The notes below the pieces were generated by a model that saw only the letters and a list, made by a program, of their open reading frames with translations, made no database searches and was not told where the DNA came from. This document shows positions 61,044-64,000 of a DNA stretch of 64,000 bases, one piece after another. The translations under genes and the position numbers were made by a program. This DNA comes from Aralia elata (lineage: Eukaryota > Streptophyta > Magnoliopsida > Apiales > Araliaceae). The first letter of the stretch is position 1. Every line of letters begins with the position of its first letter. The stretch is from positions 86,835,265 through 86,899,264 of the forward strand of contig CM068386.1 in the NCBI GenBank assembly GCA_034770075.1. Direction: 5' to 3'.

Positions 61044-61829
61044 TGTTGAGGTACCGTGTGATAAAAAAGTCTCATATCAGAACATAAGGAGAAAGTTGAG
61101 AACATATTTGTTTTAATAAACCATAGGCCTAATAGGTTAACTTTTTGAGTTAAGATGTGATTTTAGATGAGCATATATGGGCTAGATATTTTCAACAAGT
61201 GGTATTAGAGTCATAGCATGGGCTTGGGTCATGTATATAGTATGGACTGCACATGATGGATGAAAGATAATTTATTGAGCAAGTTGTAAACTCTTCTCAC
61301 AGAGGCTCTTGGTTTAGCTCTTGACAAGAGATAGTGAAGAATGTGGGCTCGTCAGTTAGTAGACGTGATAGGTTAGACTCAATGAGTTATAGATATTGGG
61401 TGAATTACTTATTCTTTGAGTAAGTGGTGGACTCTCCTCGGAGAGGCTCTTAGTGGATCAAACAAGAGATATTGACAGATGAGTTTGTTAAATAGAGGAG
61501 ACTTGATGGGCTTGGTAGAGGCTCTTGGTGGATCAAATAAGAGATAAATGAAGAGGGTGACTTGTCAACTAGAAGAAGTGATATGCTATATGCTTAAAAG
61601 CGTATGGTTAAAGTTCAAGGAGGAGTTTGGTGTCGATGTAAATGGAGAGACCACATGTTAATTAGGGGAAAGATTGTTGAGGTACTGTGTGATAGGAAAG
61701 TCTCACATCGGAACACAAAGAGGAAGATTGAGAACATATATGCTCTAATGGACCATAAACCTAATATGTTAGCCTTTTGAGTCAAGATATGATTTTAGAT
61801 GAGCATATATGGGCCATATATTCATAATA
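61044..61829 (+). mobile_element. TRIM (terminal-repeat retrotransposon in miniature)
   Basis: Two LTRs, 61044-61197 and 61675-61829, both starting tgttgaggta. TSD ttctt at 61039-61043 and 61830-61834. A Met-tRNA primer site (tggtattagagtc, 61200-61212) follows the first LTR and a polypurine tract (aggggaaaga) precedes the second. The 477 bp interior is noncoding and made largely of three imperfect repeats built on gaggctcttggtggatcaa. TRIMs depend on enzymes from other elements. Confidence 0.9.
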
Positions 61830-61972
61830 TTCTTTCAATTTTGACTTTTCTCCTTCCTGGATCAATGCTTATAAGTGACACAGTGAGCAAAGGAAGAAAA
61901 AGAAGAAAACCAAAGCCTATGAGAGACTGACACTATTTTTATCATATTTTTTTATCCGTTTAGAGCTACAGG

Positions 61973-62303
61973 TAAGGGTATAAATAAACCGAGTCGAGCA
62001 GAGTATTGAGTTGCTCAAATTTGGTTCACAAAATTTATCAAGTATAAAATAAGGTTTGATTGAAGCTCGTTTAGCTACCGAGTCGAGCACGATCTCGAAT
62101 TGAGCCCGAACAGTTTGAACTTTTAGAAAGAGTATGATTCGAGTATCAATAGAAAATTGTAATTTAAAGAGGTTCGAGTAATTTATTGAACTTTAAAATT
62201 TGCTCATATTTGAACCATTTATATTTTGAGTTGAGCTCGAATTGAACTTTTAGTCGAGCGAGTATGAATTAAACCCGAACTATTTGCTCATTTTACAGCC
62301 TTA
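61973..62303. mobile_element. hAT-type MITE
   Basis: 331 bp with inverted ends taagggtataaat and (inverted) taaggctgtaaaat, flanked by a perfect 8 bp duplication gctacagg at 61965-61972 and 62304-62311. 8 bp duplications are diagnostic of hAT. The interior is full of gagtcgagc/gctcgaattga-type repeats. Confidence 0.85.
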
Positions 62304-62948
62304 GCTACAGGACCCATAATATATGAAATCGAAGCTAACGATGAGCCCTACTAAAAGTATTAACTTCGGTCATGACAGATACCGTTTTAAGCCCAAAAGA
62401 GGACGAGAAAGATGTGTTTGGGCCCTTCAAAATTTTTACTAGTTTTTGGACTTATTTGGGTTTTGCGTAATTTTACTATTCCTCTCATAATTAAGGTTTT
62501 CAACTTAATTTTTAGTATTTAAAAGATGATTTCGTGTGTTTTTAGGGTTAGCTCTTATTATTCAGATTATATCAAAATATTGTGGTTGCTTAATTAATTT
62601 ATCCAACTTTGTGAATTCGTGTGATTGAAAAGTTACATAAATTCAATTCTTGTGATTATTTATATTCTCTTTTTAGTCTTTCGTTGTGTCAACAAGGTTA
62701 TGACTTATAAGTCTCAATAAAATTAAGAAACAGAACTTATATTACCCGAAAATGTTTTAGTCAAAATATTGAATTCTTTAAAAAAAAATGTTATATCAAA
62801 TAACATTATGTGTTGTACCATGCAACACTTATTTTGAAATATATAACTTACTTTACCAGAAAAATAAAAGCTCAAAAAGAAAGTACACTTCAAGTTTCAA
62901 TTTGGGTCGGGAAAGTAATAGTTTTAAAGTCAATGTCAATTATTTGAA

Positions 62949-63603
62949 CTAGCTCATAATCCCGTGTGAAGCACGCTTTTTTTAATAATAAAAGTAGTCA
63001 TGTATTGTTTGTATCTTTTTTATACTATACTAATATGTTAACTATAAGAATAATAGATTAATATTGTGTAGAATATTTTTATAAGAAAATTATTTCCTTC
63101 TAAATATATTATTTAACTAATAATGTATAACTAATTATTAATAAAAATAAATAAATAACTTTAGAAATCTACAATAATAGTTCATTATTTTATATGATAT
63201 AAATGATAGTATTCATCTTCTTTTTTTTTTTTTGACAAGAATAGTATTCATCTTTAAATTAATTATTTTATTTATTTATATATTGTTATATTCATCAATT
63301 TATGTAATAGGTAAGATCTTATTTAAAATCAAATAATTTTTCTTATATAACTTAATAATAAAAAATCAACATAATTAAATATTTTTGTTACCAAGAATAA
63401 AGAACACTAACTAAATTAAAAATGGATGAGAATAAGAGATAGTGTTAAGTAGATATTTATAATAGTAAGAATGTAGATGAAAATATTTTGAAATCAAATA
63501 ATAGATGGTAAAATAGTTTATTTTCCTAAATTTGAGTGTTGAATGACCATTCGTAAATTTTAGGGTTGAGAGACGATTTTGTACTATTTATTATATCTAT
63601 AGA
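62949..63603 (-). mobile_element. Probable non-autonomous Helitron
   Basis: On the - strand the 3' end reads a short hairpin (cgtgcttcacacg), about ten bases, then CTAG and T, as in plant Helitrons. The opposite end begins TCTATAGATATAATAAATAG on the - strand. The flanking bases are A (62948) and T (63604), the expected A/T insertion site. 655 bp, no coding capacity. Confidence 0.5.
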
Positions 63604-64000
63604 TATAATTTATAGATATAGATTTTGTAAGATGTAGTCAAATATTAAATATTCAGCATACATAGATGGGTATATTTATAAATTGATAAATATAAATACC
63701 CACATTTTATTTTTCTTGTCCCTCTGAACTTAATGTCAACTCTGAAGTCCGAATATTGTTAATTCTCAATTTCGTCCAAGACTTGTCGCCAGATTAGAAA
63801 GTGGAATAAACCTATAAAAAGGACACACTGGTGACCTGACAACGGTAGCCGCTAAGGAGAAGCCTCTAGTGTGAGAATCAATACAAAGTTTGAATGGATA
63901 AAGCGATTAACCATGGAGGCATTAGGATTTAGAGCTAATATAATAATATTGTGTGTGTGTGTGTTTTGCACCTCATGCACCTTGTATTTATAGAGTTTCT
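63604..64000. other. Intergenic DNA at the right edge
   Basis: No gene recognised. A (GT)n microsatellite of about seven units lies at 63951-63964. Confidence 0.55.

Noticed and set aside
63951..63964. (GT)n run as a possible regulatory Z-DNA element
   Set aside because: Short ordinary microsatellite with no gene context in the window.

Overview
This window is eukaryotic plant nuclear DNA, almost certainly from a eudicot. It is strongly AT-rich, has GT..AG introns, and carries plant-type LTR retrotransposons with initiator-Met and Asp tRNA primer sites, a CACTA transposon, Stowaway and hAT MITEs, a TRIM, and one well-preserved host gene that I recognise as a plant UBX-domain protein (PUX4-like). 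I cannot name the species. No rRNA, tRNA or CRISPR was seen.

Positions 1-50774 are one large nest of transposons. The outermost is a decayed Ty1/copia element of Sirevirus type (+ strand). Its 5' LTR is cut by the window edge and ends at 354; its 3' LTR is 49219-50774. Its gag-pol is broken in the reverse transcriptase by an Athila-like Ty3/gypsy element (4808-26841, - strand, TSD ttgga). One LTR of that element is broken by a solo LTR (5596-19265), which is itself broken by a noncoding LARD-type element with about 4.2 kb LTRs (6668-17468, TSD aattt). The Sirevirus resumes with RT/RNase H (26842-27677) and a third, envelope-position ORF (28195-31105, then 48080-48995). That ORF is split by a second gypsy element of TR-GAG type (31106-48074, - strand, TSD ccgtc). 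One LTR of this element carries a 5.8 kb CACTA transposon (32184-37972, TSD act), and its gag remnant carries another ~4 kb solo LTR (41201-45192, TSD cttct). Most junctions are supported by target site duplications read directly from the sequence.

Positions 50775-64000 are a gene-bearing flank. It holds a small inverted-repeat element carrying two exons copied from a GARP/MYB (HHO/NIGT1-type) transcription factor gene (51405-52376). The PUX4-like gene follows on the - strand in four exons (58829 down to 53510, 303 codons); its 3.6 kb first intron contains a Stowaway MITE and a copia-type solo LTR. Upstream of the gene come AT microsatellites, a second Stowaway MITE, a possible solo LTR, a complete TRIM, a hAT MITE with an 8 bp TSD, and a probable Helitron.

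The most interesting signals lie inside the transposons. Two unrelated-in-sequence gypsy elements share an 8 bp stem-loop just inside the polypurine tract with three compensatory base-pair changes and an invariant loop. The two solo LTRs share a splice-acceptor-like AG followed, in the same phase, by a short ORF encoding a Lys/Gly-rich tail. A dispersed cgtaRag motif marks the Sirevirus, and the second gypsy element has mosaic LTRs.
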